Assembly (NCBI GenBank): GCA_028869185.1
Contig: JAGWTA010000022.1
Coordinates: 1 to 39,165 of the forward strand
Direction of reading: 5' to 3'
DNA from: Hyphomicrobiales bacterium
Lineage (GTDB): Bacteria > Pseudomonadota > Alphaproteobacteria > Rhizobiales > Beijerinckiaceae
Length of the DNA stretch: 39,165 nt
Shown here: one piece after another, positions 38,171 to 39,165 of the stretch
Position numbering within the stretch: the stretch's first letter is position 1
Layout of the letters: every line of letters starts with the position of its first letter
Position numbers and translations under genes: made by a program
Notes under the pieces: model-generated
Seen by the model: only the letters and a program-made list of their open reading frames with translations
What the model was told of the DNA's origin: nothing
Databases searched by the model: none

Positions 38171-38947
38171 TCAGAGCGGCCCGATGGCGAAAGTCCTCGC
38201 CAGCAACAGTCCCGCGTTGAACTGGTTGCGCGAGCCGATGAGGCGCGGGATCGGGCTTGCGGCGGCGGCGCCGGCGAGGCGGTTGAGGCCGCCGTAGCCC
38301 GTCACATTCCAGCGTGCGTTGAAATCGTAACGCGCCGTCGTCATGAAGCCCGCCGAAGCAAAGCTCGTATGGGCGTCGTAAGGCGTGACGCGCTGGTTGA
38401 GCGCAGCTTCCCAGGGCGCGACGGAATAGCTCGGCGCGAGCGCAGCGCTCGTTGCGAAGCTCGCGCGCGGGCCTGCGGAAAACGTGAAGGCGCCGGCGCG
38501 CGCGATGATATCGCTCGAAACCGATGCGACGAGCCCGTGATGGCCGTAAACGCCCTGACGCAATTCGGCGCGGAAGCGCACGGCGTCCGAGGGCAGGAAA
38601 TATTCGGCGAAGCCGCCGAGTTCGAGCGCGGCGCGGCGGGGTTTCAGGCCGTAGGTTTCGGGATGCGTGCGCCAGCGCGGCAGGATCAGATTGCCGACCG
38701 GCCCCGCGCGAAAGCCCGACGCGTCGAGAATCGGCGCGCCGAAGGAATCGTCGGGCGCCGAAAAACGTTCCGGCTCGTTGGCGCGGCGAACGGAAAGACC
38801 GGGATTGGGCACCGCGCGATAGGAGCGCGCGCCAGCGTAATTGGGCGCAACGCCCGGGCCGATCTGCACGGTGGCCAGCCAGCCGGCTTCGTCCGCGCGG
38901 GCGGCGCAGGCGCAAAGCAGGATGGCGGTGACAAGCAGGGGGCGCAT
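38171..38947 (-). CDS. MipA/OmpV family outer-membrane protein
   Basis: A 258-residue predicted beta-barrel. The Sec signal MRPLLVTAILLCACAARA is followed by WLATVQIGPGVAPNYAGARSYRAVPNPGLSVRR, the classic MipA/OmpV start. The alternating strand pattern continues to the C-terminus QFNAGLLLARTFAIGPL. Members are porin-like or scaffold murein enzymes in some species; its role here is not known. It is convergent with the IscU-like gene. Confidence 0.87.
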   Translation of the reverse strand: MRPLLVTAILLCACAARADEAGWLATVQIGPGVAPNYAGARSYRAVPNPGLSVRRANEPERFSAPDDSFGAPILDASGFRAGPVGNLILPRWRTHPETYGLKPRRAALELGGFAEYFLPSDAVRFRAELRQGVYGHHGLVASVSSDIIARAGAFTFSAGPRASFATSAALAPSYSVAPWEAALNQRVTPYDAHTSFASAGFMTTARYDFNARWNVTGYGGLNRLAGAAAASPIPRLIGSRNQFNAGLLLARTFAIGPL

Positions 38948-39064
38948 GGCGCGGTTCTAACGGAGAAATCGGCGTTGGGAAATCCGCCGCCCACATGGCC
39001 CACGGCGATTTTTTCGGGTTCGGGCGGTCTTGACGGCGCCCCTTTGGCCCCGCACATCCCCGCC

Positions 39065-39165
39065 ATGAGCGACGATTTCCGCTATCGCGGCATTTCCGAC
39101 GCGCCTGCCTTGGCCGGGCGCGGGCTGGTGCGCGCCTACCAGCTCTCGCTGTCGGCCTTCATGGG
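39065..39165 (+). CDS. yidD: Membrane protein insertion factor YidD, 3'-truncated
   Basis: The first 33 codons are visible; the gene runs off the right edge. After a polar lead (MSDDFRYRGISDAPALAG) comes RGLVRAYQLSLSAFMG, the conserved YidD start (typically LIRLYQLTLSPLLG). YidD is a small amphipathic inner-membrane protein that assists YidC-dependent insertion. Its position after the IscU-like gene fits alphaproteobacterial gene order. The diagnostic cysteine-rich segment is beyond the edge. Confidence 0.8.
   Translation, partial: MSDDFRYRGISDAPALAGRGLVRAYQLSLSAFM

Overview
The window is a high-GC, gene-dense chromosomal segment of an alphaproteobacterium, most likely of the order Hyphomicrobiales. 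The protein families that point there are rpsD, an alphaproteobacterial-type PurB, Usg, DUF3126, PAS_5, a DUF6867-like protein inside a liv operon, and a folE / hisI / IscU-like / yidD neighbourhood. A formaldehyde-activating-enzyme (Fae) homologue suggests a methylotroph or a close relative (Beijerinckiaceae or Methylocystaceae type). That placement is an inference. I see no prophage, transposase, integrase or CRISPR array.

Layout: 1-480 is the 3' part of rpsD with its terminator. 537-1065 is an array of three ~127-bp intergenic repeats with shorter 20-bp units. 1089-5765 holds a divergent fae paralogue, a small membrane protein, an RBBP9-like hydrolase, a diguanylate cyclase, purB and a DUF302 gene. 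5847-8681 holds a DadA-like FAD oxidoreductase, a lipoprotein and a CcdA-like thiol-disulfide membrane protein. 8720-14443 (minus) is a branched-chain amino-acid type ABC operon, livH-livM-livG-livF-DUF6867-like-livK. The same repeat family sits in two of its internal gaps. 14756-18246 (plus) holds a large secreted multicopper oxidase and a second, Tat-type periplasmic binding protein.

18337-19600 (minus) holds two tandem, diverged paralogues of an exported CX4C protein, followed on the coordinate axis by tRNA-Leu(UAA). 19772-22271 (minus) is an MFS / gpt / CinA-like operon. 22444-26189 (plus) holds map-radC and a membrane GGDEF-EAL protein. 26190-29776 holds usg, a DoxX protein, and a four-gene minus-strand cassette for molybdenum hydroxylase maturation: a split XdhC/CoxI, a MoeA/MoaB-like protein and a MobA-like nucleotidyltransferase. 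29910-39165 holds cysE, a tandem-DUF3126 protein, hisI, a patatin, a CBS-pair protein, a rhomboid protease with an apparent AUU start, a PAS_5 protein, a double-PilZ protein, a gamma-carbonic-anhydrase-like protein, folE, an IscU-like scaffold, a MipA/OmpV protein and the start of yidD.

Functional themes are import of amino acids or amides, envelope and periplasmic redox (multicopper oxidase, CcdA, DoxX), cyclic-di-GMP signalling (one cyclase, one GGDEF-EAL protein, one tandem PilZ receptor), and cofactor or nucleotide housekeeping. I found no convincing large undescribed system. The observations most worth checking are: the Fae paralogue whose catalytic histidine position is methionine; the repeat family placed in operon gaps; the exported CX4C paralogue pair; the AUU-start rhomboid gene; the duplicated DUF3126 protein; and the possible leader ORF or frameshift at the start of the diguanylate cyclase gene.
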